Positions 1-8,072 of a stretch of 49,668 nucleotides of DNA are shown here, in pieces. Every line of letters starts with the position of its first letter. Position 1 is the first letter of the stretch. The translations under genes were made by a program, and so were the position numbers. The stretch is from Microbacterium sp. Its GTDB lineage: Bacteria > Actinomycetota > Actinomycetes > Actinomycetales > Microbacteriaceae. Under the pieces are notes generated by a model. The model was not told the DNA's origin and made no database searches. It saw only the letters and a list, made by a program, of their open reading frames with translations. The stretch covers positions 1 through 49,668 of the forward strand of contig JAPSKH010000015.1 in the NCBI GenBank assembly GCA_031177765.1, read 5' to 3'.

Positions 1-37
1 CCGCGGCGCGCATGCTACCCGACCGCGCGCGGGCGGC

Positions 38-62
38 GGGTCGCACCCGATATGTGCGACCC
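38..62. terminator. Hairpin upstream of lepB, probable terminator of the preceding gene
   Basis: A perfect 9-bp stem pairs 38-46 with 54-62 around a 7-nt loop. Only a short TT follows, so this would be a hairpin terminator without a real U tract, a common form in high-GC actinobacteria. The upstream gene lies outside the window. The rest of 1-110 shows no coding region I can support. Confidence 0.5.
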
Positions 63-110
63 TTGAGGGCAGGGCTCGACGATGGCAGGCGAGCCGGTGA
101 AGGACAGTGC

Positions 111-926
111 ATGACGACCGAGCAGTCGGCTTCCGCGGCGGCCACGCCCGCCACCCGTCGAGAGCGGAGCGGCAGCGCTCCGACCCGGCGGCGCGGCCTC
201 CTCCTGCTGCTGCGGGATGTCATCGTCATCGTCCTCATCGCCGTCCTGGTGTCCTTTCTCGTCAAGACGTTCCTGGTGCGCTCGTTCTACATTCCGTCGG
301 GATCGATGGAGGACACGCTCCACGTCAACGACCGGATCCTGGTCGACGAGATCACCCCGAGGTTCGGCGCCTACGAGCGCGGCGACATCGTGGTCTTCCA
401 GGACCCGGGCGGATGGCTTCCCCCGAGCACCGCGCCGGCGCGGCCGCCCGTCGTCGAAGCGATCGAGTGGGTGCTCTCCCTGGTCGGTCTCGCGGCGCCC
501 GACAGCGACGACCACCTCGTCAAGCGCATCATCGGCCTGCCCGGCGACCGGGTGGTGTGCTGCAACGCGATCGGCCAGGTCACCGTGAACGGCGTGCCGA
601 TCGACGAATCCGGCTACCTCAAGCTGCCCTCGGGCCAGACCGCGGCATCCGCGGACCCGTTCGACGTCGTGGTGCCCGAGGGGAGCCTCTGGGTGCTCGG
701 CGACAACCGCTACCGCTCGAAGGACTCCCGCTACAACGTCGACCAGCCCGGCGAAGGGTTCGTGCCCATCGACAACGTCGTCGGGCGAGCCTTCCTGGTG
801 ACCTGGCCGCTGGACCGCTTCGGTCTGCTGGACTTCCACCACGAGGTCTTCGCCGGTGTTCCCGCGCCCGATGCCGCCGCGGATGCCGGCTCCCCCCGCC
901 GAGATGGAGGTGGCGCGTCGCCATGA
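111..926 (+). CDS. lepB: Signal peptidase I
   Basis: Membrane-bound serine/lysine protease that removes signal peptides from Sec- and Tat-exported proteins. The 271-residue product has a charged cytoplasmic tail, one membrane segment at about residues 29-52, then the SGSM motif with the catalytic serine at S65. The general-base lysine is K138 in VKRIIGLPGD, followed by the GDNR box (GDNRYRSKDSRY). The start at 111 is chosen because AAGGA lies six bases upstream; an open frame reaches further upstream but lacks a ribosome binding site. A proline/alanine-rich insertion between the serine and lysine boxes (about residues 104-125) is typical of high-GC homologues. It overlaps rnhB by four bases (ATGA), so the two are probably cotranscribed. 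Confidence 0.95.
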   Translation: MTTEQSASAAATPATRRERSGSAPTRRRGLLLLLRDVIVIVLIAVLVSFLVKTFLVRSFYIPSGSMEDTLHVNDRILVDEITPRFGAYERGDIVVFQDPGGWLPPSTAPARPPVVEAIEWVLSLVGLAAPDSDDHLVKRIIGLPGDRVVCCNAIGQVTVNGVPIDESGYLKLPSGQTAASADPFDVVVPEGSLWVLGDNRYRSKDSRYNVDQPGEGFVPIDNVVGRAFLVTWPLDRFGLLDFHHEVFAGVPAPDAAADAGSPRRDGGGASP

Positions 927-1582
927 CCGTCGCCGAGCCTCGGCTCACGCTCGAGCGGCGGCTCCTGCGTGAGCACGCGCTGGTGATCGCGTGCGACGAG
1001 GTCGGTCGCGGAGCCCTCGCCGGTCCGGTCGCCGTCGGCGCCGCCGTCATCGATCCGACCCGCTCGCGCAAGCGCATCCCTGCGGGCCTGCGCGACTCGA
1101 AGCTCGTGCCCGAGCCCCAGCGCGTCGACGTCGCGGCCCGCGCGGCATCCTGGGTGGCGGCCAGCGCCGTCGGCTGGGCGAGCTCGGCCGAGATCGACGA
1201 GATGGGCATCATGCGCGCCCTCGGTCTCGCCTCGCTCCGCGCGATCGCCGACCTGCGCGCGCACGGCGTCATCCCGGAAGAGGCGATCGTGATCCTCGAC
1301 GGCAACTACGACTACATCACGCCGGCCGGCGGGGTGGGGCTGACCGTCCGGCCCGTGATCAAAGCCGATCGCGACTGCGCCTCCGCCGCCGCGGCGTCGG
1401 TCATCGCCAAGGTCGCCAGGGACTGCCTGATGACCGATCTGCATGAGCAGGTCCCCGCGTACGACTGGGCGCGGAACAAGGGCTACGCCAGCCCCGACCA
1501 TCGCCAGGCCATCCGCATGCACGGGCTCAGCCCTCATCATCGAGCCTCGTGGTCGATCGCCGAGGCGCCGACGCTGTTCTGA
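923..1582 (+). CDS. rnhB: Ribonuclease HII
   Basis: Removes ribonucleotides embedded in DNA and degrades RNA in RNA-DNA hybrids. The 219-residue protein shows the family blocks in order: ACDEVGRGALAGP with metal-binding D25 and E26, RDSKL, ILDGNYDY with the third acidic residue, and KADRDCASAAAASVIAKVARD with the fourth. It ends with the usual DHRQAIRMHG region. The ATG overlaps the lepB stop by four bases, implying translational coupling. Length and motifs are normal for the family. Confidence 0.95.
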   Translation: MTVAEPRLTLERRLLREHALVIACDEVGRGALAGPVAVGAAVIDPTRSRKRIPAGLRDSKLVPEPQRVDVAARAASWVAASAVGWASSAEIDEMGIMRALGLASLRAIADLRAHGVIPEEAIVILDGNYDYITPAGGVGLTVRPVIKADRDCASAAAASVIAKVARDCLMTDLHEQVPAYDWARNKGYASPDHRQAIRMHGLSPHHRASWSIAEAPTLF

Positions 1583-1616
1583 CGCCGACGCGGTCGGCAG
1601 CCGCTGTGAGCGAACC

Positions 1617-1641
1617 GGCGGTCGCGGGTCCCCGCGCCGCC
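1617..1641 (+). terminator. Hairpin terminator after lepB-rnhB
   Basis: GGCGG (1617-1621), a one-base bulge, then CGCGGG (1623-1628) pair with CCCGCG (1631-1636) and CCGCC (1637-1641) around a TC turn. This gives about 11 bp of almost pure GC stem. No U tract follows. The next gene's candidate -10 (TAGGAT, 1644-1649) begins two bases later. Confidence 0.5.
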
Positions 1642-1643
1642 CG

Positions 1644-1649
1644 TAGGAT
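1644..1649 (+). promoter_or_regulatory. Candidate -10 element of the DUF2469 gene
   Basis: TAGGAT ends nine bases before the ATG at 1659. The intervening GGAGG (1650-1654) is also a good ribosome binding site, so the hexamer may be partly fortuitous. If it is a -10, the transcript would start within a few bases of the start codon. Confidence 0.4.
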
Positions 1650-1658
1650 GGAGGCACC

Positions 1659-1982
1659 ATGGACGACGACGTGTTCGAAGACTACGACCGTGAGCTCGAG
1701 CTCGCCCTGTACCGCGAGTACCGCGACGTCGTATCGCAGTTCCAGTACGTCATCGAGACCGAGCGGCGCTTCTACCTCGCCAACGAGGTGAACGTGGTCC
1801 GCCGGGACACCGAGCACGACTTCTACTTCGAGATCTCGATGTCGGACGTGTGGGTGTGGGACATCTACCGCGCCGACCGGTTCGTGAAGGCTGTCCGCGT
1901 CCTCACATTCAAGGACGTCAACGTCGAAGAGCTCTCGCGCCGGGACTTCCACCTGCCCGAGGAGCTGTCGCTCGACACCTGA
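1659..1982 (+). CDS. DUF2469 family protein
   Basis: A 107-residue acidic protein (MDDDVFEDYDRELELALYRE at the N-terminus) that matches my memory of the actinobacterial DUF2469 family over its full length. This family typically lies between rnhB and yraN, as here. It is rich in aromatic and acidic residues (FEISMSDVWVWDIYR) and has no signal peptide or membrane segment, so it is probably cytosolic. No biochemical function is known to me. GGAGG lies four bases before the ATG. Confidence 0.9.
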   Translation: MDDDVFEDYDRELELALYREYRDVVSQFQYVIETERRFYLANEVNVVRRDTEHDFYFEISMSDVWVWDIYRADRFVKAVRVLTFKDVNVEELSRRDFHLPEELSLDT

Positions 1983-2075
1983 TCGCTCGCCGATCGCCCT
2001 TCCTCCACACCCGGGCGCCGGCAGCCGTTCCTCACGGATGCCCCCGGGTCCGGCGCGTGCGCCACTCCGCCGCGA

Positions 2076-2081
2076 CACGAT
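2076..2081 (+). promoter_or_regulatory. Weak -10-like hexamer six bases before yraN
   Basis: CACGAT at 2076-2081 has the conserved A and final T of TANNNT but not the first T. It sits exactly six bases before the ATG at 2088, the same spacing as several better hexamers in this window. It is listed for comparison only. Confidence 0.25.
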
Positions 2082-2087
2082 GCTGGC

Positions 2088-2456
2088 ATGGCGGACAAGG
2101 ACGTGGTGGGGCGGGCCGGCGAGGAGCGCGCGGCGCGGTACTTCCAGCAGCACGGCTTCGATGTGCTCGCGCGCAACTGGAGGTGCCGCTCGGGGGAGAT
2201 CGATCTGGTCGTCGCCGACGAGGGCGCGGTCGTCATCGTCGAGGTCAAGACCCGGCGCGGCGAGGCCTTCGGTCACCCGTTCGAGGCGATCGACGCGCGC
2301 AAGCGCGCACGGCTGTGGCGTCTGGCCGCCGCATGGGTCACCGAGCACCGCGACAGCGTGCGGGGCCGCCGGCTGCGGATCGACGCGATCGGGCTGACCG
2401 GAGAGGACCCCGACACGGCCGTGCTCGAGCACCTCGTCGACGTGGAAGTGCCGTGA
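2088..2456 (+). CDS. YraN family (UPF0102) endonuclease-fold protein
   Basis: A 122-residue protein with the nuclease-like core GEIDLVVADEGAVVIVEVKTR, in which D, E and the E-x-K triplet form the restriction-endonuclease-like metal site. It opens with GRAGEERAARYFQQHGFDVLARNWR, typical of the family. The cellular role is not settled; the constant linkage to comM and dprA suggests DNA processing (inference). The GTG start of comM overlaps its stop codon by four bases. Confidence 0.88.
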   Translation: MADKDVVGRAGEERAARYFQQHGFDVLARNWRCRSGEIDLVVADEGAVVIVEVKTRRGEAFGHPFEAIDARKRARLWRLAAAWVTEHRDSVRGRRLRIDAIGLTGEDPDTAVLEHLVDVEVP

Positions 2457-3979
2457 CCATCGCGCGCACGTGGGGTGTCGCCCTGGTCGGCGCCGAGGGC
2501 CAGTGCGTCGAGGTCGAGGCGGATCTGTCGAACCAGACCCCGGAGTTCCGCATCATCGGCCTGCCCGACAAGGCTCTCGCGGAGTCCGTGCAGCGGGTGC
2601 ACAACGCGTGCGCCAACAGCGACGTGCCGCTCCCACGCCGCCGGCTGACGGTGAATCTCTCACCGGCGAGCCTGCCCAAGCAGGGCTCGGGGTTCGACGT
2701 CGCCATCGCTGTCGCGGCGCTGGGCACCGAGAGGAGGATGGATGCCGCCTCCGTGGCGTCGACGGTGCACGTGGGCGAGCTCGGGCTCGACGGCCGTCTG
2801 CGACCGGTTCCGGGCGTGCTGCCCGCGGTGGTGGCCGCTCGGCGTGCCGGGCACCGGCGCGTGGTCGTGCCGCACGCGAACGGTCCGGAGGCCGCGCTGG
2901 TGGAGGACGTCGAGGTGCTTCCTGCCGCCAATCTGGCGCAGGTCCTGGCCTGGCACGGTGCGGACGTCGAAGTGCCCGACGACGAGCCGATCGGGCTCGC
3001 CGACGATGAGGCCACCGCGATGGAGCGACTGGACCTCGCCGAAGTGATCGGCCAGCCGGACGCCGTCGAAGCGCTCATCGTGGCCGCCGCCGGCGGACAC
3101 CACCTGCTGATGTGCGGGCCGCCGGGCGCGGGGAAGACGATGCTCGCGCGGCGCCTGCCAGGGATCCTCCCCGAGCTGGACGACCGGGCGGCGCTTCTGA
3201 GCGCCTCCATCCGCAGTCTCACGGGCGCGCGCGTGGTGGAACTCTCCCGCACGCCGCCGTTCGAGGCCCCGCACCACAGCGCCAGCGTCGCCGCGCTCGT
3301 CGGCGGCGGCTCGCGGGTGCTGCGACCCGGAGCGGTCGCGCGCGCGACCGAAGGGGTCCTCTTCCTGGACGAAGCGGGGGAGTTCCAGGCCAGCGCCCTC
3401 GATGCGCTCCGCCAGCCTCTCGAGACCGGCGCCATCACGATCCACCGCTCGGGCACGAGCGCGCAGTATCCGGCGAAGTTCCAACTTGTCCTTGCGACCA
3501 ACCCCTGTCCCTGCGGCGACTACGGCATCCGCGGCGGAACGTGCACCTGTCCTCCCGCGGCGATCAGGCGCTACCTCGGGCGGCTCTCCGGCCCGCTGCT
3601 GGATCGCATGGACATCGAGATGACGCTCTCCCGCGTGTCGGTCGCCCAGCGGGGGGCGCCGGAGTCGGCCGTGTCGACCGACTCGGCGCGGGAGCGAGTG
3701 GCGGAGGCCCGCGCCCGTGCGGCGCAGCGTCTGGCCGGCACGTCGTGGCGCGTCAACGCCGATGTGCCGGGCACGTGGCTGCGGGAGGGACCGCGCGCGC
3801 CGGCGCCCGCGGTCCGCCGGCCCCTGGACGCGGCCCTGCATCGCGGGGCGCTGACGCTGCGCGGCTACGACCGCGTCCTCCGCGTCGCCTGGTCCCTGGC
3901 GGACCTGGACGGTCGGCCGCACTTGACCGCCGACCACATCGGCCGCGCGCTGTACCTGAAGAAGGGGCTGGCCCTGTGA
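2453..3979 (+). CDS. comM: YifB/ComM family Mg chelatase-like AAA+ ATPase
   Basis: A 508-residue AAA+ ATPase of the group that includes ComM, a helicase promoting branch migration during integration of transforming DNA. It has an N-terminal Lon-like ChlI domain (GLPDKALAESVQRV, LSPASLPKQGSGFD), Walker A GPPGAGKTMLARR near residue 221, the APHHSAS segment, Walker B GVLFLDEAGEF, and a cysteine-bearing NPCPCGDYG loop. A C-terminal Mg-chelatase helical region ends it. The GTG start overlaps the yraN stop and its stop overlaps dprA by four bases, so yraN-comM-dprA form one translationally coupled unit. The biochemical role in this organism is inferred from family. Confidence 0.93.
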   Translation: MTIARTWGVALVGAEGQCVEVEADLSNQTPEFRIIGLPDKALAESVQRVHNACANSDVPLPRRRLTVNLSPASLPKQGSGFDVAIAVAALGTERRMDAASVASTVHVGELGLDGRLRPVPGVLPAVVAARRAGHRRVVVPHANGPEAALVEDVEVLPAANLAQVLAWHGADVEVPDDEPIGLADDEATAMERLDLAEVIGQPDAVEALIVAAAGGHHLLMCGPPGAGKTMLARRLPGILPELDDRAALLSASIRSLTGARVVELSRTPPFEAPHHSASVAALVGGGSRVLRPGAVARATEGVLFLDEAGEFQASALDALRQPLETGAITIHRSGTSAQYPAKFQLVLATNPCPCGDYGIRGGTCTCPPAAIRRYLGRLSGPLLDRMDIEMTLSRVSVAQRGAPESAVSTDSARERVAEARARAAQRLAGTSWRVNADVPGTWLREGPRAPAPAVRRPLDAALHRGALTLRGYDRVLRVAWSLADLDGRPHLTADHIGRALYLKKGLAL

Positions 3980-5184
3980 CCCGACTGGACCTCAGCCCCG
4001 CCACCGCGCGCGCCTCGCTGTCCCTGATGGAGGAGCCGCCCGCCGAGGACGACGCCGCCCTCGATCGATACGCGACCGTGGTGTGGTGCTCCCTCACGGA
4101 GCCCGGCGATGCCGCCGCCGGCGCGCTGGTGTCCATGCACGGGGCGGCGCGGGCCCTCGACATGCTGCTGCGTGACGTCGTTCCGCCCGGGATCGCGCAC
4201 GAGGCCTTCGTCGCAGGGCGCAGACGCTGGCGGCCGCGGCTGACCGCCGCCGCCGTGACCGACGGGCTGCGCACCGCCGGCGCACGCGGGATCCGCCTCG
4301 TCACTCCGGGGGATCCCGAGTGGCCGCAGCAGCTGGCAGACCTGGACGTGCATCGTCCGCTGTGCCTGTGGGTCCGCGGCGACGCCGCCCTGCTGCGTCG
4401 GCTGCGGCCGTCGGTCGCGCTGGTGGGGGCACGCGCGGCCACGAGCTACGGCGACCACGTCGCGATGGAACTCGCCGCCGACCTCGCCGGCGGCGGGATC
4501 CCGGTGGTCTCCGGCGGCGCCTACGGCATCGACGGCGCCGCCCACCGCGCCGCGCTCGCTGTGGGCGGCGCCACCGTCGCGCTGCTGGCAGGCGGTGCGG
4601 ACCGCGCCTACCCTGCGGGACACACGCGCCTCCTCGACGACATCGCCGCGAGCGGTGCCGTGGTCAGCGAGGTGCCGTGCGGGTCGGCGCCGACGAAGTG
4701 GCGCTTCCTGCAGCGCAATCGTGTGATCGCAGCCGTCTCGGATGCCACCGTGGTGGTGGAGGCCGGATGGCGCAGCGGCTCGCTGAACACGGCCGGCCAC
4801 GCCGCCGCTCTCGCGCGGGGCCTGGGCGCCGTGCCGGGACCGGTCACCTCGGCGGCATCGGCGGGCACGCATCGCCTCCTGCGGGAGTACGGGGCGACGT
4901 GCATCACCAGCGCCCCCGACGTGCGCGAGCTGCTCGGACTCGCGGACGTCGGCGCCGTCGGCGACTCCGGTGGCGGCGCCGGGGCGCGCACGGACGACAG
5001 CACGCGCGTGCGTGACGCCCTCAGCACGCGTGCGTGGCGTCACGCGGAGGATGTCGCCCGCCGGGCGGGCTTGGCGACCGCCGACGCCGAAGCGATCCTC
5101 GGCCTGCTGCATCTGGAGGGCGCGGTGGTGCGCTCGCCGGAGGGATGGCGCCTGGCCGGGTCGACCGGGCGCGTGGGAGGGTGA
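3976..5184 (+). CDS. dprA: DNA-processing protein DprA
   Basis: Binds incoming single-stranded DNA and loads RecA in transformation-competent bacteria; it is present in many species not known to be competent. The 402-residue protein has a poorly conserved N-terminal helical region, then the Rossmann core: VALVGARAATSYG, SGGAYGIDGAAHRAAL, LAGGADRAYPAGHTRLLDDI, FLQRNRVIAAVSDATVVVEAGWRSGSLNTA and VPGPVTS. A C-terminal winged-helix-like stretch lies at about residues 335-395. The GTG start overlaps the comM stop by four bases; an in-frame ATG at 4027 is an alternative. Confidence 0.93.
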   Translation: MTRLDLSPATARASLSLMEEPPAEDDAALDRYATVVWCSLTEPGDAAAGALVSMHGAARALDMLLRDVVPPGIAHEAFVAGRRRWRPRLTAAAVTDGLRTAGARGIRLVTPGDPEWPQQLADLDVHRPLCLWVRGDAALLRRLRPSVALVGARAATSYGDHVAMELAADLAGGGIPVVSGGAYGIDGAAHRAALAVGGATVALLAGGADRAYPAGHTRLLDDIAASGAVVSEVPCGSAPTKWRFLQRNRVIAAVSDATVVVEAGWRSGSLNTAGHAAALARGLGAVPGPVTSAASAGTHRLLREYGATCITSAPDVRELLGLADVGAVGDSGGGAGARTDDSTRVRDALSTRAWRHAEDVARRAGLATADAEAILGLLHLEGAVVRSPEGWRLAGSTGRVGG

Positions 5185-5267
5185 CGGCAATCGGCGCCGC
5201 GTCGGCGGACGTCGTCCTCACGGAGCGTCGCACCGCGAACCCACGTGCCGCGGAGCAAGCTTGCTGG

Positions 5268-6173
5268 GTGAGGATCGATCGCGCCGCCGAGGACTACGTC
5301 CGGCATCTCGCGGACGTGCGCCGCCTGTCGCCGGCCACGGTCCGCGCGTACCGGGCGGATCTGACGGGCCTCGCGGCATCCTGCGGCGACATCGACATCG
5401 CCGAGGTCGACCTCGAGCACCTGCGGGACTGGCTGTGGCACGCGGTGCAGCGCGGTGAGGCGCGATCCACGATCGCGCGGCGCACGGCCGCCGCGCGCGG
5501 ATTCTTCTCGTGGGCCGCCGAGATGGGGCTCATCGGGCAGGATCCCAGCCTCCGGCTCGTCGCCCCCAAGCGGGGGCGCACCCTGCCGAAGGTGGCCACC
5601 GCCGACCTCCTGTCGAACGTGCTCGCCCGGCTCGCCGACGCCGCTTCCGAGGGCGACCCGCTGGCCCTGCGGGACCACGCGGTCCTCGAACTGCTGTACG
5701 GCGCCGCCGTGCGGGTGTCGGAGCTGTGCGGTCTGGACGTCGACGACGTCGATCGGGATCGCCGAACCGCTCGGGTGCTGGGGAAGGGGTCCAAGGAGCG
5801 CGTCGTCCCCTTCGGGCTCCCCGCGCAACGGGCACTGGACGCCTACCTCGTTCGGGGGCGGCCCGCCCTGCTGGCCCGTCGCGCCGATCCCAATCCCGAG
5901 CACGCCCTGTTCCTCGGTGCGCGCGGCGGGCGCATCGCCCCACGCGCGGTGTACGCCGTCGTCTCGCGCGAGCTGGGGCCCGACCTCGGCGGGGCTGTCG
6001 GGCCGCATGCGCTGCGCCACTCCGCCGCCACCCACCTGCTCGACGGCGGCGCGGACCTGCGAGCCGTCCAGGAGATGCTCGGTCACGCGAGCCTGGGCAC
6101 CACCCAGATCTACACCCACGTCTCCAGCGAGCGTCTGGCCGCGGCGTACCGGATCGCCCACCCCCGCGCGTGA
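5268..6173 (+). CDS. xerC: Tyrosine recombinase XerC
   Basis: Site-specific recombinase that resolves chromosome dimers at dif together with XerD. It has an N-terminal SAM-like core-binding domain (DYVRHLADVRRLSPATVRAYRADL) and a C-terminal catalytic domain. The full active-site set is visible: R in GAAVRVSELCGL, K in GKGSKERVVPFG, HALRH (H and R), H in MLGHASLGTTQIYTH and the nucleophile tyrosine in that motif. The GTG at 5268 gives 301 residues, the usual XerC length. A GTG at 5181 overlapping the dprA stop by four bases would give 330 and cannot be excluded. It converges on the M23-like gene. Confidence 0.92.
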   Translation: MRIDRAAEDYVRHLADVRRLSPATVRAYRADLTGLAASCGDIDIAEVDLEHLRDWLWHAVQRGEARSTIARRTAAARGFFSWAAEMGLIGQDPSLRLVAPKRGRTLPKVATADLLSNVLARLADAASEGDPLALRDHAVLELLYGAAVRVSELCGLDVDDVDRDRRTARVLGKGSKERVVPFGLPAQRALDAYLVRGRPALLARRADPNPEHALFLGARGGRIAPRAVYAVVSRELGPDLGGAVGPHALRHSAATHLLDGGADLRAVQEMLGHASLGTTQIYTHVSSERLAAAYRIAHPRA

Positions 6174-6227
6174 GCCGCCGACGACGAACCCGCGCGTGAC
6201 GAACTCGTCCGTCGGTGAAGCGCCCGG

Positions 6228-6800
6228 TCAGCAGCACGGCAGCAGCACGGCGCGCGGCACGTCGCCGACGAGCAGCATCGGATTGATGTACTCGCCGTGC
6301 AGCCGCACCCCGAAGTGCAGCGCCCCCGCGACGGCGTGCCCGCCCGTCGCCAGTGCTGCCACCGCTGCGCCCCTGCTCACCGCCGCCCCGGCGGGAAGAT
6401 CCGAGGTGACCGGCTCCAAGGTCGTCACGAGGCCGTTCCCATGGTCGATCGTGAGGATGCCTCGCCCGGCGACCTGTCCCGAGAAGGCGACAGTGCCCGC
6501 TGCCGGGGCCCGGACCTGACCCTCGCCCGCGGGGGAGAGGTCGATACCGCGGTGCCCCGGACCGTACGGATGGGCGGGAGCGGCGAAGGGCCGCTCGATG
6601 CGGAACGCCTCGAGCGGCCAGAGCCATCGCTCCGGCGCCGGCGTGGCGACCCTGTGCGTCACGCTCGCCGCCGGGTTGCGCGCGTCGGAGGCCGAGGCGG
6701 GCACCGGGGCCGCCGTCGCCAGGAGGCACAGCGCGAGAACCGGTGCCATCCGGCGGTGTCGACGGCGCACGGTTTCGGTCTTGCGCATGCGATCGAGCAT
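6228..6800 (-). CDS. Exported M23 (LytM-like) peptidase-domain protein
   Basis: About 190 residues with an arginine-rich n-region, a hydrophobic stretch (MAPVLALCLLATAAPVPASA) forming a signal peptide, and a LytM/M23 beta-barrel domain likely to act on or bind peptidoglycan outside the membrane. GHRGIDLS supplies two zinc ligands (H83, D87). GALHFGV supplies the last one (H162). The usual HxH motif reads A-L-H, so the first histidine, normally catalytic, is absent; the protein may be a weak or non-catalytic member. Start choice is uncertain: ATGs at 6800, 6788 and 6749 all lack a clear ribosome binding site. It is convergent with xerC and divergent from rpsB. Confidence 0.82.
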   Translation of the reverse strand: MLDRMRKTETVRRRHRRMAPVLALCLLATAAPVPASASDARNPAASVTHRVATPAPERWLWPLEAFRIERPFAAPAHPYGPGHRGIDLSPAGEGQVRAPAAGTVAFSGQVAGRGILTIDHGNGLVTTLEPVTSDLPAGAAVSRGAAVAALATGGHAVAGALHFGVRLHGEYINPMLLVGDVPRAVLLPCC

Positions 6801-6887
6801 CGTCGCCGGTCGCGGCCCTGTGCGGCGGGTCGTGCGCCTCGGTGGACAAGCGCTCGCCGCGGCACGCGGGGGAGGAGGCCGTTCCTG

Positions 6888-6893
6888 TACACT
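6888..6893 (+). promoter_or_regulatory. Candidate -10 of the rpsB transcript
   Basis: TACACT matches TANNNT and is the best -10-like hexamer in the divergent region upstream of rpsB. No convincing -35 is visible. Transcription from here would give an rpsB leader of about 190 nt (about 6900-7089). That leader contains a short GC hairpin (7025-7030 with 7038-7043) and the ribosome binding site AGGAG near 7078. Confidence 0.35.
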
Positions 6894-7089
6894 GGATCCG
6901 CACTCCGCATGTCGGGGTGACTCCGCGTGCCCAGAGCGCGGCGAGCGTCCTCGACACCGCCGCGTGGCATCACGTCCCAACGGTCCCATCTCCTGATGGG
7001 CGGGCGTGTGCCGGACACCAGGCCCGCCGGCCGACCGCCGGCGAGAACAACCGCAAGCGGCGCACACGCGCCAGAACAGGAGAACGGCT

Positions 7090-7971
7090 ATGGCCGTCGT
7101 CACGATTCGCCAGCTGCTCGACAGCGGCGTGCACTTCGGGCACCAGACCCGCCGGTGGAACCCGAAGGTCAAGCGCTTCATCCTCACGGAGCGCAGCGGC
7201 ATTCACATCATCGACCTGCAGCAGTCGCTGTCGTACATCGACAAGGCGTACGAGTTCGTCAAGGAGACCGTCGCGCACGGCGGCACGATCCTCTTCGTCG
7301 GCACCAAGAAGCAGGCGCAGGAAGTCATCGCCGAGCAGGCGACGCGCGTGGGCCAGCCCTACGTGAACCAGCGTTGGCTGGGCGGCCTCCTGACCAACTT
7401 CTCCACGGTGTCCAAGCGCCTCGCGCGCATGAAGGAGCTCGAGGAGCTCAACTTCGACGACCCGGCTGCCAGCGGCTTCACCAAGAAGGAGCTGCTGCTG
7501 AAGAAGCGCGAGCTGGACAAGCTGCACAAGTCGCTCGGCGGTATCCGCAATCTGCAGAAGACGCCTTCGGCCATCTGGGTCGTCGACGCCAAGCGCGAGC
7601 ACCTCGCCGTCGACGAGGCGTCCAAGCTCGGGATCCCGGTGATCGGCATCCTCGACACCAACGCCGACCCGGACGAGTTCCAGTACCCGATCCCCGGCAA
7701 CGACGACGCGATCCGCTCGGTGAGCCTGCTCACCCGCATCATCGCCGACGCCGCTGCGGAGGGGCTCATCCAGCGCCACCAGCCCACCGACGAGTCGGCT
7801 GACGCCGAGCCGCTGGCGGACTGGGAGCGCGAGCTGCTCGAGCAGGGCGCGCCGGTCGAGACCGATGTCGCCGCGGTCGAGACCGCTGCCACCGAGTCGG
7901 ACGACGACGTCGCCGCCGCCGAGACCGCCGAGGCCGCTCCGGCTGAGGCCGAGGCCGCCCCGGCCGAGTAA
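7090..7971 (+). CDS. rpsB: 30S ribosomal protein S2
   Basis: Component of the small ribosomal subunit body, assembled late and needed for binding of S1-type mRNA contacts. The 293-residue product begins [30 protein letters not shown]. It contains the family segments [20 protein letters not shown] and [15 protein letters not shown]. The last 40 or so residues are an Ala/Glu/Pro-rich acidic tail that makes it longer than the bacterial norm; such tails are common in actinobacterial S2. AGGAG precedes the ATG. It is followed by a long hairpin and then tsf. Confidence 0.98.
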   Translation: MAVVTIRQLLDSGVHFGHQTRRWNPKVKRFILTERSGIHIIDLQQSLSYIDKAYEFVKETVAHGGTILFVGTKKQAQEVIAEQATRVGQPYVNQRWLGGLLTNFSTVSKRLARMKELEELNFDDPAASGFTKKELLLKKRELDKLHKSLGGIRNLQKTPSAIWVVDAKREHLAVDEASKLGIPVIGILDTNADPDEFQYPIPGNDDAIRSVSLLTRIIADAAAEGLIQRHQPTDESADAEPLADWERELLEQGAPVETDVAAVETAATESDDDVAAAETAEAAPAEAEAAPAE

Positions 7972-7987
7972 GCCTCCGAGAACTCCG

Positions 7988-8033
7988 CCTCGGCGGGATC
8001 GCAGAGCCTGAGGGCTCCGCGGTCCCGCCGAGG
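7988..8033 (+). terminator. Long hairpin between rpsB and tsf (terminator or attenuator)
   Basis: CCTCGGCGGGA (7988-7998) pairs perfectly with TCCCGCCGAGG (8023-8033). The pairing continues inward through a T-G wobble, CGC/GCG, one A-C mismatch and GAGCC/GGCTC to a TGAG tetraloop. That is about 20 pairs in 46 nt. No U tract follows, so it may set the S2:EF-Ts ratio by partial termination or by protecting the upstream mRNA end (inference). Confidence 0.65.
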
Positions 8034-8072
8034 CATCCACGAGAACTGCAACCAACCAAGGAGCCGCCACCC

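Noticed and set aside
5181..5267. Possible dif or attachment site next to xerC
   Set aside because: No 28-bp dif-like palindrome with XerC/XerD arms is visible in the dprA-xerC junction.
6801..7202. N-terminal extension of the M23-like reading frame into the rpsB region
   Set aside because: It would overlap rpsB and precede a clear signal peptide that begins near 6788-6800.
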